Below, piece after piece: positions 55,501 through 64,000 of a DNA stretch of 64,000 nt. A model generated the notes under the pieces. The model did not search any database. It was not told the origin of the DNA and was given only the letters and a program-made list of their open reading frames with translations. Source of the DNA: Siderastrea siderea (lineage: Eukaryota > Cnidaria > Anthozoa > Scleractinia > Rhizangiidae); contig OZ034967.1 in the NCBI GenBank assembly GCA_964030785.1, positions 57,966,665 to 58,030,664 of the forward strand, in the 5' to 3' direction. The position numbers and the translations under genes are program-made. Within the stretch, counting starts at the first letter, position 1; the number at the start of each line of letters is the position of its first letter.

Positions 55501-58500
55501 ACAAGTGTCCAGGCTGAAATATTATAAATTTGTGAGAATTTGCAAGAACGTTTCTAATTTTCAGGGTTGGTACTCTTTTCCAATAGAGATTTCTGGGACT
55601 ATTTCAGGACTTTCCATGAGTTGTGCAGAGTTTACAGGGCTGAAACTACTCGAAAAGTGCGTACAATTTATATGGAAAACTCTTCAAAAAATTAGACTGT
55701 TTGGCACACGCCATAATTTCGGTCACTTGAATGCATTGATCTACACATTTCCACAACTTTCCTGGACCTGGAACCAAATCACTTAAATTCTCCATGGCAT
55801 GCCAGCCCTGGAAAATGTGACAACAAAGTTCTCAGAGTTTCTAGAATTTCTACGAACCTGTTTTAATAATGTTACCCCTTACTGTTACCCCTTGTCGACC
55901 AGCATAAACATCTATACATACCGTTAAGATACCATAATCCCTCCGGCTATTTTAACCCGAATATAACCCCCTCCCCCTTTCAGGCAGAATATGTAAATAA
56001 CCCCCCATTCCCCCTCTCTCCTTATTCCGCAACAAACAGTGTGAATTAAGTGATAATACAGGTTGACCTCACCTTCCTTGACCTCTTGAGCATAAATGTA
56101 ACCTTGTGAATCCACAAAAGTGATGCCTGCTTGAAATCTGTTCCTCTCTGGTACGGGGGCTGGTTTGTATTGGAACGCGTGATAAGCAGCAGAACTGTCT
56201 GCCTTAACACGAGCTTCTTCCAGCGCCACTTTCCCTTCGGATACAGCTTTCTCCTCTTCCGTGAGCGAACTACATTGACTTGACTGATCGCCTTGAATTT
56301 CACTGGCAGTGAAATTATCGTCTTGACTGTCAGTTTCCACTGTCTGTTCCTGTTGGTTTCGCTCTGACTTATCCTCAGTGTTCTTCTCTGTTTGATCTTG
56401 TTTTGCCGTCAGTTCATCTCGGCTTTTCACAATGCTGCAAGAACGCTTGAATGAGCAAGCGAGTGCCCTGGGCATGCAACGTTTCCTGTTCACTTTTCCT
56501 GTTTCTATCTTTTCTGTTATTTCTCTCTTTTCCTTTACATAACTGAAATGCAAATATTACCTCTCCACGGAATCAGAACCAGACTTGGTTTTCATGAACC
56601 CTTTTAGCCCCAATAGTGGTCATTACCTAGCTTCTCCCTACAATACCACTACATGACCAGACGTACAGGTCATGAGATGGACCGATGCTTAATAAAACAA
56701 ATTCTCCCAAGCTATATCATAAAGAAAAACATACGAAGGTCGTTGACGATAATTTGCACATTAATACTGGGACTTGAAGGTTTAAACACACAAGGGACAA
56801 CAGCTGACATAACAAACTAATCTACCGCCACTGTGTTCAAGACAATGATTTTGGTAGTTTTGATATCAGGAAAACCAAGGGGTGCGTTCATTTTTTCCTA
56901 GGGTGTTAAGAAGCGTTTCCAAAGTGTATGAAATGTGCGCAAACGCAGAGGTTTTTGCGGCTTTGCCGCTCGTTGATCGGCCTTCAGCCAAAAGGTACAA
57001 GAAAGCAGGGAACCCAGCGAAGTGCTTTTGGAATAATTTGAAGACATGAAGAAGTGGAGTAGAGCGTAAACTTTGGACTTGACGGGATAGTCTTCCATTT
57101 ATTCTCCTCTCACCGCCATAAACAAACACACATACATGCGATTGTTTACTTTAACTGTCTAAAATGGTGCTTGACTTGAGCCTAGACCACGAACAGTCCC
57201 TCATTTCTCGCAAGACAAAAATTGTGAGTGAAGGTGGAAATCACTTATCCCGTGGAAACGATAGTCGAGTGCATTCACGTGTCCCTTGATCATCCATGAA
57301 GGTAGCCTCGCAGGCTACCATGAAGGGACATTCAAACGGTAAACTAGAAGTCTCAAGACTCGTTTTGGCAAGCGACAAAACGTTTGCAAAATCGTGTTTC
57401 ACTCGACAAACTTCACAAACATAACGTTGTTGCTTTCTCATAACCTTCTGTTTGGCTCCTTATTGAAGTCTTATTTGAGAAACGTTCGCACGTCAAATGC
57501 AAGCTTGCGAACACAAAAACGTTGTTGAAAAAGTTGGAAAGAATACCACCTGATCCATTTCTCGAGAACAGTGTTTCAACTGGAAGTATACATGAAATTA
57601 TATGTGAACGGCGGATGAAAGTTAATACAGAAAAGACCATAGCAATCACGTACGCTCCTTCAGCAGCTGCAAAAAGAAAGACTGAAAAAAATAGCCTTAC
57701 ACGGGAATCGCACCCAGCCATGACCGTGCAGTGCTGGTGCAGTGAGGTGGTTATTTGTGAGTTCGTAATATACTCGTGACCGATGAAAAGACGGAAGTGA
57801 AATAAATGGAATATCGTACATGTGAACTGCGGTTGACAGATTTAATAAGTGATACGTCCACATACGCCAACCTTTTATTTAGCAGCACGAGACGCAAACT
57901 TCAGTATAACATGAAGAAGGAGCGTTACTCAATACAGGAACGGAAAGGAATGGTACCGGAATGAACCGACACAGGAATGATCCCGATTGACCACGGAAGT
58001 GTGCAGCAATGTACCGAAATGACACGGCACAACGCCTACTCGAAATGTACTGAACCATTCCAGTTAATTCTGATCTTTTCTGTGCTATTCCAGTACATTC
58101 CGGTACATGCTTTGTTTAGCTATGTCCCATGTAGAAGCACTTTTAGAGAAAAGGGGGCCTGCTCCTAGTTGCTTGAGCGCCAATCTCTCATCACCTTGAT
58201 TGAGAGCTATCCTTTCACTTTATCATACATGCTTACCCTAATCCAGCCGTTTGGCAGTAGTCATTGAGGACGAGAAACTCGTTGATACACACATCCTGCG
58301 CTCCAGTGGTGTCGTAGAGCAAAACAGACATCTTGTCATCGGAGACTCCTAACAGCGTTAAAACATTACAAACAAACAGAGGTATAAAATGTTACCTAGG
58401 CAATGACCTGTGATTGTCCTTTACTCGTTGATGAAGATTTCATTCATTGTACTTTTCAAGTTTGCATCTCATAGACAAGAATTATAATTACCTTTAACAT

Positions 58501-61500
58501 CAACAACCAGAGATCTGTTCACCAGCAAGCTGGTAACATTTTCTACATCCTGGTTTGAAGAAACAAGTAAAACAAAACTTTAGAAGCATGCATAAGTAAA
58601 ACAAGAGTTTGAAAACACTTGATGCCAGAAAAAAAATACTGAGTCTCAGTTCTTGTCAGAGGGGTTGACAATGAATACGTCACACCCTCATCGCCCCATA
58701 CAAAACACACAATGTAAAAGCTACATTTTTTCGCAGTTGAAGAGCAAACAGTTAGGGCAAAGGAAAATGGGTTTTCCTGCAGCTCAATGTTTAAACCATC
58801 TAACCAGTGTGCCGTCTGATTGGTATGCGGAGGGTGATTTGTTCGATTCCCGTTGGGGATATACCTGCCCCCTCTCTCCTCTGGCAAGTCTGTAACCTGT
58901 CAATGAGCTCCTAATGCTAAATGCACTTTCCAGTTGAATGAAAAATACAACGAAGGAATGGATTTTTTTTCCACACACCTCCTTTTGCCATTCAGTATTA
59001 TCTCCGTTTGGTTTTATGTCCACAAGACAAACAGATATTGCCTAAAAGAAAGAAAAAATGTTTTGAAAAGTTACAATTCACTTAGCTTAACCAGCTAGTT
59101 AAACGGTTATAGCTGACTCTTTTGCTTTGTGTAGACATGGATTTCAGAAAATCAGACTGGACAATGAACACGTACCTCATATTCGCTTAAACTACACGTG
59201 TAAAAGTTTTATTATATTCGCGTAAACAACATTGTGTAAAAGTTTTATTAAATTGATCCCTGCTCAGCAACTTTCCCTTTCGGGATTCAAATTAAGTTTG
59301 AGTTTTTCATGTGCAGAAACTAATACATTTACTCCAGAATTACAGTGGAACGCGATATAACGAAGTGCTAAGCGACTGGAAAAATATGTTCCTTATAACG
59401 GGGGTTGGTCATAAACGAAATGCCGTTATAACGAGTTTGTGGGAAAACGACCAAAATCTTCGTTATACCGGGTTTGGGTAAAAGTTACTTTGCCATAAAT
59501 ATTAAAAAGTGGTGTGTTGCACCAACGAATAAATAAAATTCGTGTGATCTGTTACGCATTCAGCTTCAGTTGCGTGATGACATTTATTCGTTATATCAGG
59601 GTAAATTTTAAGTTTGGGCTCCAGGATTGTGTTCGTTATATCGGAGAATTCGTTATACCAGGGTTCGTTATATCGGGGTTCTGTTCCGTACACTTTACTG
59701 TAACTTTGGCCGGGCTAATAGTTTTTTCGTTACAACGGGGACTTCAATTCGCTTTATCGGGGTCCCACTGTACAACTTCAACGAATGTACCACAGTTTCA
59801 TTCACACTGGGGTAGAAAAGGCAAACTGAGGACTTCTTTCAGTTGAAACTTTACAATTTCACTACAACAATGACATATTACCTCCTTTGCCAATCTCAAA
59901 AACATATCGGGCAGTTTCCTGATGTCAGAAAAAGGTAACTTTTCAGAGTTTCCAAAATCTACGTAAGTCACATCGACAGTCTCATCACTGTTCACTCCTA
60001 TAAAGCAATTGAAAAATATTTTAGCTTAGAGCCAACAAAAAGCCACCAAAAATTGATGCACTACGCCCTTTTTAGGACTTACAGAAAGGCCACAATTGTT
60101 TTCAACAAAACGCTAGGGTGAATAATGGTCAACAGGGTAGGACCGCGTCATGCAGAGATGTGCGCACAGGGCGCTGTAAGGGTAATCCTCATGAGACAGT
60201 CAGTCGTTCACAACAGCTTAGGCAAATGACTCAAAATCATCATCAAGCTCATACCTTCGACCATATTCAGAATACCATTCTTGTATTTGTTTTTCAACGT
60301 AATCTTAAATAGCTTCTAGGTATCCAACACATTTAGAATGACGAAACTAACTTATTGCTGCTGTCTTCTAAAGAACGTACACCCGATAGCTGGTAGTTTA
60401 CCTAAGGGACAGTTTAATAGCTCTCACCTGTCACCAAAGCACGGTACCAGACTTTGTCTTCTGTAAATCTTGCAGCACAAACCAGACCTGCAAAGAAAGT
60501 CCAATATCGAACAACATTTACAAGAAATCGAAGGGCTTAACGTGAAAGGGGCTGATAAGCTTTGCACACAAAAAAAACTCGCCCAGTTTTTGCACGCACT
60601 GCGGGTTTTGTGTTCTAATCTCTGGTTAGTTTTCATCTTTTTACCTGAAGGCAAAATCGACAACAGTCTTGCTTTAGTAATAGTCCTAGTTTTTCACTGG
60701 CCGTTTGCCACAGTGAAATCTTTATAACGTTAGATTTTAAGGACAATATTTTACCACACATCTGCAATGCTTGGAAAAAATGGACCAGTCTGGACAGTTT
60801 TTTTTTTTGGCTTGCTTGCTTGCCTGTTTGTTTGTTTGTTTATGGAAAATGTTTTCAATTTTTTCTGCAAGTAAAGTTTTGGATTTTATTTCTGCAAACT
60901 TTTTTCTCTTTTTGTTAATCAACGATGAAGTTTGATCTGAATCTAAACTTTCTTTTCTCTTTTCACGACATGCTAAGGTAACTCTCTTGTGTAGACTTCT
61001 TAATATCATGGACGCTGCCTTTAATAAGTGCTTCAAATTCTATAAACGTTACTCTTCTGTGGATAACGTTCGATTAATCACATTTAGCAAGCGTCTGCGT
61101 ATTACATCAAAGTAGAATACTATTGTCCCCGATTAGGTGTCCTCGATTAGTAGGCTACATGTAGCCAGCTAGAAGACGTGACACGTTAATAAAGTTGTTC
61201 AGTTCAGTTCATTAAAACGTTTCTTTTCATCTCTTCTTATTCTATTCGTATTTCCTGTCTTCACTTGTAAAACAATCCTTTCTATGTATCTCTTAAATAA
61301 CAATTGCCAATGGACAGAAGACGCACCTTTGTAAGGCCAAGGTATGCTCCACTCTGTGCCGCGCCTTCGCCCACCAAACATTTTGCCCATTTCCTCCATA
61401 ATGTGCTGTAACTCCACTGTCTCCTCGCTCCGCAGCTGTTGAAAAAAACACCAGCAACAACAAAAAACAAACAATAAATGCATTACATACAATCACGTAA

Positions 61501-62860
61501 TAATGGTGCCAAGGAAAGCAGTTACTTTCGTTTTACTTATATTTTCAATCCTATTTAAGAAACAAATTGAAATTAACTAGTTTCCAGAGTGTTGCACTTT
61601 CTCCTCGACTTAAAAAAATAAGGTTTCAAAACTTCATTTATTATCATTCTGACCAATATCACATACACAAACAGAAATTTGTTGCAGTTTCAAGATGTGT
61701 GACCTGATTATGTTTGCGTCTAACGTTTACGTTTCCCGTTTACACACGGTTTTGTTGCCTTGGGGAGTTATTCTGCTTTGAGGCATGTAAGATCTAACTT
61801 TATATTTAATGTGAAAACATTGCTAACAAACACATATTTAAAAACAATTACATGCAAAATTACTGACCTTCTGTACGTAAATTTCCTCAGGTGAAACCAC
61901 ATGTGTAATCAGCACATCAACAAATGCTCCTTCTCCAATAGGCACTGGTTCTTTGTAGGTCTTCTTGGGAAAGAAAAGGCCTGTAATAACACAAACAAAA
62001 AACTACTTTTAGTGCAACTGTTCCATCACTACACAGGTTTGTTTATTTCTCTTCTCAAGATCGCAGGTCTCAATTTTCAGTGGTGACCACTTTTCGTTGT
62101 ACCATCTTTCCTGTTCACAACAATTCTGGCTTCAAACCCAAAGACCTGTCAATTTGCCACACATTAGAATTCATCCTCGTTCAGTAATCCTCACGTCTGT
62201 CTATCCCGTGAAGACTGGGCTAAAGTAACTCAAAAAGAAATGGCATTGTATACATTTTAAGACTAGGAAAGAATTAAATGGACTGAATGTCAACAACACC
62301 ATCAGTCAGTGACTTGTCATATTACTTCTGCTCTCAGTTGGCTAGCTTAATTTACTGTATTTCATTTTAAGAATTCGCGTCAACCAAAGCTATCCATGCA
62401 CTTCATCATGCTTAACGCCATTTTTGTATGAAGTCGCACACAGCCACTGGAAGCCCCACCCCTACCCCCAGAGCTAAACTGCACTTTTGTAACATGAAGC
62501 AACAAAAAGTATCACTCTACCCCCGCCCCCCCATACCCCCCCCCCCCCCCCTTACACAGGGTTACTGCAAGCATTTAGCCAAGCTTGTCTCAGGAACTAA
62601 CAAAACAAGAGATCAGGCTTACGCCATGGTCTATCACTTTGAAAGCCAAACATCCTAACCAACAGACAATTGTGACTCCACGCACGCTATTATTTTATGG
62701 TTATACCTTCGGGTTTCGATGCAGGTGAAGAGAATCTGGCGACTTCCAAGAAAACAAGAGCATCACGTACAGACGCTGGTCTGTCATCATCTTGAGTCGG
62801 CTCGTCGTCCTCAGGGCGGCGTAAATCAACAATCAATTTGCTTCCTTTCTTTTCAATGAC
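45960..62860 (-). CDS. Multi-Tudor-domain protein gene, 3' part (17 exons, 980 residues)
   Basis: Gene-level entry. Seventeen exons with GT-AG borders and matching phases total 2,943 nt and stay open from 62860 to the stop at 45960; the 5' end is beyond the window. Visible protein: tail of one Tudor unit (residues 1-51), extended Tudor 1 (about 52-262), acidic linker (about 263-350), extended Tudor 2 (about 350-580), linker, extended Tudor 3 (about 600-825), then a Ser/Glu/Thr-rich tail. Each unit has the FTED..WYRA strand and a YVD(F/Y)G turn. Tandem extended Tudor proteins bind symmetric dimethylarginine on PIWI proteins in germ granules (family knowledge). I suspect an RNF17/TDRD4- or TDRD1-type protein; without the N-terminus (RING or MYND) this cannot be settled. 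Confidence 0.88.
46842..46913 (-). repeat. tRNA-like sequence in Tudor gene intron
   Basis: The reverse strand has a near-perfect D-arm/A-box (GTGGCCGAGTGGTTAG), a perfect five-pair anticodon stem with loop CTTGGAA (anticodon would be TGG), and B-box GGTTCAAGTCC. The seven-base acceptor arms do not pair and there is no long variable arm despite a Ser/Leu-like body. More likely a tRNA pseudogene or SINE head than a working tRNA. Confidence 0.5.
47058..47214. mobile_element. 157-bp inverted-repeat element, TAGCCTGCGTAGC ends
   Basis: TAGCCTGCGTAGCAAGCGTT and its inverse AACGCTTGCTACGCAGGCTA, with internal pairing (tttcgctttttg / caaaaagcgaaa). Flanks ATGAATTCC and ATGAAATCC form a 9-bp direct repeat with one mismatch. 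It lies in the last intron of the Tudor gene. Confidence 0.78.
47567..47750 (-). CDS. Tudor gene exon: SN-like lobe of Tudor 3
   Basis: 184 nt, phase 2 in, 0 out; acceptor GTATTCAG|G, donor GTG|GTAAGA. It encodes LRGFPSELLELPIQ, then CFLADVRPP, and a helix ending in AGKKLVAKTV. Confidence 0.87.
47832..48008. mobile_element. TA-flanked AGAGCGTTTTCAC element
   Basis: TAGAGCGTTTTCACTCACGT at the left pairs with ACGTGAAAACGCTCTA at the right; the interior repeats caccaata(c/t)ggccgccg. TA on each side is consistent with a TA-targeting family. It lies in the intron between exons 47567..47750 and 48344..48482. Confidence 0.75.
48344..48482 (-). CDS. Tudor gene exon: core of Tudor 3
   Basis: 139 nt, phase 1 in, 2 out; acceptor TGTTCCAG, donor ACAG|GTAAAT. 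It encodes CCARYTEDDMWYRAQV and VRVVYVDYGTTEVV. The turn is Asp-Tyr-Gly-Thr, so the Asn found at this place in Tudor 1 and 2 is Thr here. Confidence 0.88.
48510..48766. mobile_element. Degenerate AGAGCG-family element
   Basis: Shares gggttttcaattcagtgtcgtaaaacc and the tgattggct / gccaatca interior with the complete copy at 54992..55277; its right end is poorly conserved. Confidence 0.55.
48767..50384. mobile_element. 1.6-kb TTAA-flanked element in a Tudor gene intron
   Basis: The left end TTAAAGGAGAACTGAAGTC is matched by the inverse GACTTCAGTTCTCCTTTAA at the right. A further paired block lies inside (aagtgatggggaa near 48961, ttccccatcacttcc near 50169). No transposase-like ORF is recognised. 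It accounts for most of the intron between 48482 and 50523. Confidence 0.68.
50523..50812 (-). CDS. Tudor gene exon: linker and start of Tudor 3
   Basis: 290 nt, phase 2 in, 1 out; acceptor TTATCACAG|A, donor GAAG|GTGAGT. VTITHIERPDCLFIQRV is the entry strand. An acidic stretch (DEDEGFSDDPDP) and a helix precede the core. Confidence 0.86.
51016..51211. mobile_element. 196-bp inverted-repeat element, AGGCTGGTTT ends
   Basis: ATAGGCTGGTTTTCATATGA and TCATATAGAAACCAGCCTTA are inverted. The interior alternates gatcgctg and cagcgatcgtagcgatca blocks. Confidence 0.68.
51579..51784 (-). CDS. Tudor gene exon: end of Tudor 2 and basic linker
   Basis: 206 nt, phase 0 in, 2 out; acceptor GATTCCAG, donor ACAAG|GTAAGT. 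YPLVVRLFLPDGSDVAHT and a LSRGLVQ helix close Tudor 2; a Pro/Lys/Arg-rich linker follows. Confidence 0.86.
52212..52298 (-). CDS. Tudor gene exon: SN-like lobe of Tudor 2
   Basis: 87 nt, phase 0-0; acceptor CTTGTCAG, donor AAG|GTAGGT. It encodes HWPAETIRALSQAIVG. The first 71 nt of this exon (minus-strand order) are duplicated at 52460-52530. Confidence 0.85.
52338..52795. mobile_element. AGAGCG-family element enlarged by the partial-exon duplication
   Basis: Starts aaagcgcttttcaattaagtgtcg and ends near gtcgacaatcgttct. The interior holds the second copy of exon and element sequence, so the element is split by the 232-bp duplication. Confidence 0.6.
52460..52655 (-). pseudogene. Partial duplicate of the 87-nt Tudor exon plus flanking intron
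   Basis: Bases 52228-52423 recur at 52460-52655 (offset 232) with very few changes. The duplicate contains the acceptor TTGTCAG and 71 of 87 exon bases but ends before the donor, so it cannot replace the exon. It includes part of an AGAGCG-type element, so the duplication happened after that insertion. Confidence 0.8.
53112..53519. mobile_element. 408-bp inverted-repeat element
   Basis: TTAAGACGATTTCCGCTCAA and TTGAGCGGAATCCGTCTTAA are inverted, continuing with gagcagtaagtgcaaaaa / tttttgcacttattgctc for about 50 bp in all. No coding capacity. Confidence 0.68.
53581..53700 (-). CDS. Tudor gene exon: VDFGN strand of Tudor 2
   Basis: 120 nt, phase 0-0; acceptor TTCCGCAG, donor CCG|GTAAGA. It encodes VNYVDFGNSEVVPLSAI. 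The Asp-Phe-Gly-Asn turn is complete. Confidence 0.88.
54377..54564 (-). CDS. Tudor gene exon: core of Tudor 2
   Basis: Phase 1 in, 0 out; acceptor TTCTTTAG, donor GAG|GTAATG. It encodes a helix (LINIMGTLLERYG) and CCAQFTEDGMWYRARVV. Confidence 0.87.
54729..54851. mobile_element. 123-bp hairpin element
   Basis: tataggtaatcatacggttt and aaccgtatgattacttatta are inverted, followed inwards by gagttcaatttggaa / ttccaaattgaac. The arms are about 40 bp around a loop of about 45. Confidence 0.72.
54992..55277. mobile_element. Complete AGAGCG-family element
   Basis: TAGAGCGCTTTTCAAATGAG to CTCAAATGAAAACCGCTCTA, flanked by TA. Interior blocks aaccaatcagaactcgaag, aagcgcgggaaaacgcgtgc and gattggtttgagttttactt match the copies inside the array. 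It is the best-preserved family member in the window. Confidence 0.78.
56073..56434 (-). CDS. Tudor gene exon: acidic linker and start of Tudor 2
   Basis: 362 nt, phase 2 in, 1 out; acceptor TTGCAG|C, donor GAAG|GTGAGG. About 80 residues of Glu/Gln/Ser/Asp-rich linker, then FQAGITFVDSQGYIYAQEV, the first strand of Tudor 2. The ORF stays open upstream of the acceptor, so a longer exon variant is possible, but phase agreement with 58237..58348 supports this border. Confidence 0.82.
58237..58348 (-). CDS. Tudor gene exon: end of Tudor 1
   Basis: Phase 1 in, 2 out; acceptor TGTTAG, donor TTAGG|GTAAGC. MSVLLYDTTGAQDV followed by an Asn/Glu-x-Leu helix is the standard close of an extended Tudor unit. 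Confidence 0.82.
58492..58549 (-). CDS. Tudor gene exon: SN-like lobe of Tudor 1 (b)
   Basis: 58 nt, phase 0 in, 1 out; acceptor CAAACCAG, donor AAAG|GTAATT. It encodes VTSLLVNRSLVVDV. Confidence 0.78.
58979..59041 (-). CDS. Tudor gene exon: SN-like lobe of Tudor 1 (a)
   Basis: 63 nt, phase 0-0; acceptor TTCTTTTAG, donor GAG|GTGTGT. It encodes AISVCLVDIKP, the strand entering the staphylococcal-nuclease-like half of the extended Tudor unit. Confidence 0.8.
59341..59772. mobile_element. Tigger/pogo-like short element
   Basis: TACAGTGGAACGCGATATAA at the left and TTATCGGGGTCCCACTGTA at the right are imperfect inverted ends with TA flanks. The interior is full of cgttata.c(g/c)ggg repeats. CAGTGG(A/G)ACCCCGATA-type ends are typical of pogo/Tigger elements (family knowledge). 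Confidence 0.72.
59882..59997 (-). CDS. Tudor gene exon: VDFGN strand of Tudor 1
   Basis: Phase 1 in, 0 out; acceptor TTTATAG, donor GAG|GTAATA. VTYVDFGNSEKLP includes the Asp-Phe-Gly-Asn turn whose Asn contacts dimethylarginine in known Tudor structures. Confidence 0.88.
60428..60487 (-). CDS. Tudor gene exon: core strand of Tudor 1
   Basis: 60 nt, phase 1-1; acceptor CTTTGCAG, donor ACAG|GTGAGA. It encodes AARFTEDKVWYRALV, the hallmark beta strand with the Trp-Tyr-Arg-Ala motif. Confidence 0.88.
60806..60843. repeat. Short (TTTG/CTTG) microsatellite
   Basis: gcttgcttgcttgcctg then gtttgtttgtttgtttatgg-type run in a Tudor gene intron. Confidence 0.8.
61327..61435 (-). CDS. Tudor gene exon: helix of extended Tudor 1
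   Basis: Phase 0 in, 1 out; acceptor TTCAACAG, donor AAAG|GTGCGT. SEETVELQHIMEEMGKMF is the helix between the first strand and the core, followed by a basic GGRRRG loop. Confidence 0.82.
61868..61980 (-). CDS. Tudor gene exon: start of extended Tudor 1
   Basis: Phase 1 in, 0 out; acceptor TTATTACAG, donor AAG|GTCAGT. It carries VDVLITHVVSPEEIYVQ, the usual first strand of an extended Tudor unit (x-SP-x-x-(F/I)Y-V-Q). Confidence 0.85.
62707..62860 (-). CDS. Tudor gene exon 1 of those visible
   Basis: Phase 0 in, 1 out; acceptor TTGACAG, donor GAAG|GTATAA. It encodes GSKLIVDLRRPEDDE and SVRDALVFLEVARF, the closing part of a Tudor unit whose start lies beyond 64000. Confidence 0.8.
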
Positions 62861-64000
62861 CTGTCAAGGTATAGTTGTATAATGATACCCTGAAACACAG
62901 TATACTGTGTGGCATGAAATTTTTGCAGGTTTTAATTTTGAAGTTGTCTACAGTTTCTTACAGGGGCTAAAACGCGGGATTTGCACGTTTTCGGGTGAAA
63001 CCTGTACTGAAATTGAAACTAAGCACCTTTTCTCCCATACGAAATGCTCCTCAAACTCGAAGGGTAAAATAACAAGTCCTTTTCTCACAGAGAGAACAAA
63101 CTACGATAATGGTTTTATAACTTTTCCCCAAGATACAAGGGAAGAACTTGAAAAAAAAAAATGGCCCAACTTTTCCAAGCTGCATGGTATCTTGGCCATC
63201 CAAAGCAAAAGGCACATATTTACAGTTTCAAATACTATTAACCCTTCAAGCCCCAATATCAACATGCATATTCTCCTTACTGTTGCCCATATATTTCTTA
63301 TGGGACAAGTTGGGAGAATTTGCATAAACATCAACACATTTCATCCTTGGTCATCATTTCCTTTATTCTCCCGTCCTGTATGTTTGACTAAGTAGTGATA
63401 TCATAAGGAGAAATTAGATGCTTGTCGCTATTGGGGCTTAACGAGTTAAACAAAATTGAACCATTACTTTTGGGTCTTCTTTGTATGATTCCATTTTGTC
63501 ATTTAGCTTTTAAAGTAATGCTAAAAAGTTGCGACATAGCCCCGCTAATAGCCACCATTAAAACTAACGCTGTCCGACGTTTCGATGGTACTACCATCAT
63601 TATCAGGGCAAAGTGACTGTTTCATCATGGTTTGAATATAAGTGAGTGAAAACAATAGTAGACATTTTGTTTCTTTGTGATCATGTAAATAACTTAGCGC
63701 GGATAGAGTCAGTTTGCACGTTCAAAGTTGGTTTAAGATCTTGGACAATCAGCATTTCGTGAATTAAAGGGGCTGTGTCACGGCAGTCCAGTCCAATTTG
63801 TTTAGTTCTTCAACTACTCGCCCTTACTTGCTATGAAAACTAACGTTAGCGAAGAAATTACTTGTCAATGACAAAATCACTGCCTAACGTGACAAACAAA
63901 TATGTATCCCGAGCGTTATATTTAAATTCACAAACAACAGAGATAAACTTTGAAAACTGTTCAGCCTAACAGTTTTTCAAAAACCCCAATTACAATCCGT
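62861..64000. other. Presumed Tudor gene intron at the right edge, no exon seen
   Basis: The exon at 62860 enters in phase 0, so the upstream exon must lie further right. The 162-residue plus-strand ORF at 62907-63395 has no family signature. A retroelement-like phrase, gacgtttcgatggtactacc then catcattatcagg, occurs at about 63567-63607. From 63764 (TTAAAGGGGCTGTGTCACGG) the left end of a second copy of the TTAA element at 35231 runs off the window. Confidence 0.5.

Noticed and set aside
55924..56553. Extending the Tudor linker exon upstream to the Met near 56553
   Set aside because: The acceptor at 56435 fits the phase-2 donor of exon 58237..58348 exactly, giving a Gly codon; the upstream extension has no matching acceptor of good quality.
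58781..58860. Third tRNA-like stretch (gttcgattcccgttggggat)
   Set aside because: Only a B-box-like motif is convincing; the rest does not fold as a tRNA by eye.
62907..63395. 162-codon plus-strand ORF
   Set aside because: Contains runs of simple sequence, no recognisable domain, and lies in what should be an intron of the minus-strand Tudor gene.

Overview
The window is animal nuclear DNA. It is AT-rich, its short exons have GT-AG introns, every intron and intergenic stretch is crowded with short inverted-repeat transposons, and there is no bacterial gene organisation. The proteins (a secreted EMI plus EGF-like protein and a multi-Tudor germline-type protein) and the style of transposons suggest a cnidarian such as a stony coral or anemone. 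That placement is inference; no marker gene fixes the species.

Layout. (1) 1-37,836, minus strand: one secreted EMI/EGF-domain gene, entering at a signal-peptide exon (37,836) and leaving the window at its left edge. Signal exon, two EMI half-exons, five copies of a 93-nt EGF exon and four calcium-binding-type EGF exons join in compatible phases (one donor, near 1,784, is unclear). (2) 6,864-34,213: inside that gene lies a 27-kb head-to-tail array of five near-identical units (four of about 5.9-6.0 kb and one deleted unit of 3.5 kb). Each unit carries the 93-nt EGF exon, and four carry a second EGF exon whose splice acceptor has changed from AG to AT. The array therefore adds a variable number of EGF modules to the protein, while the second exon is probably skipped. 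(3) 37,837-42,220: intergenic DNA with several hairpin-type elements. (4) 42,221-43,627, plus strand: an uninterrupted 468-codon ORF for a largely disordered protein with repeated basophilic and proline-directed phosphorylation-like motifs. (5) 45,960-62,860, minus strand: the last 17 coding exons (2,943 nt, 980 residues plus stop, continuously in frame) of a multi-Tudor protein of the TDRD/RNF17 type. It has three complete extended Tudor units after the tail of another, and its 5' end lies beyond the right edge. (6) 62,861-64,000: probably intron of the Tudor gene, with transposon ends only.

The 468-codon gene and the Tudor gene converge. The EMI/EGF gene would act at the cell surface or in extracellular matrix. 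The Tudor protein would be expected to bind symmetrically dimethylated arginines on PIWI proteins in the piRNA pathway. Nothing in the sequence links the three genes functionally. The most unusual object is the intragenic exon-bearing array, with a clean founding junction, a shared acceptor loss and a readable record of later indels.
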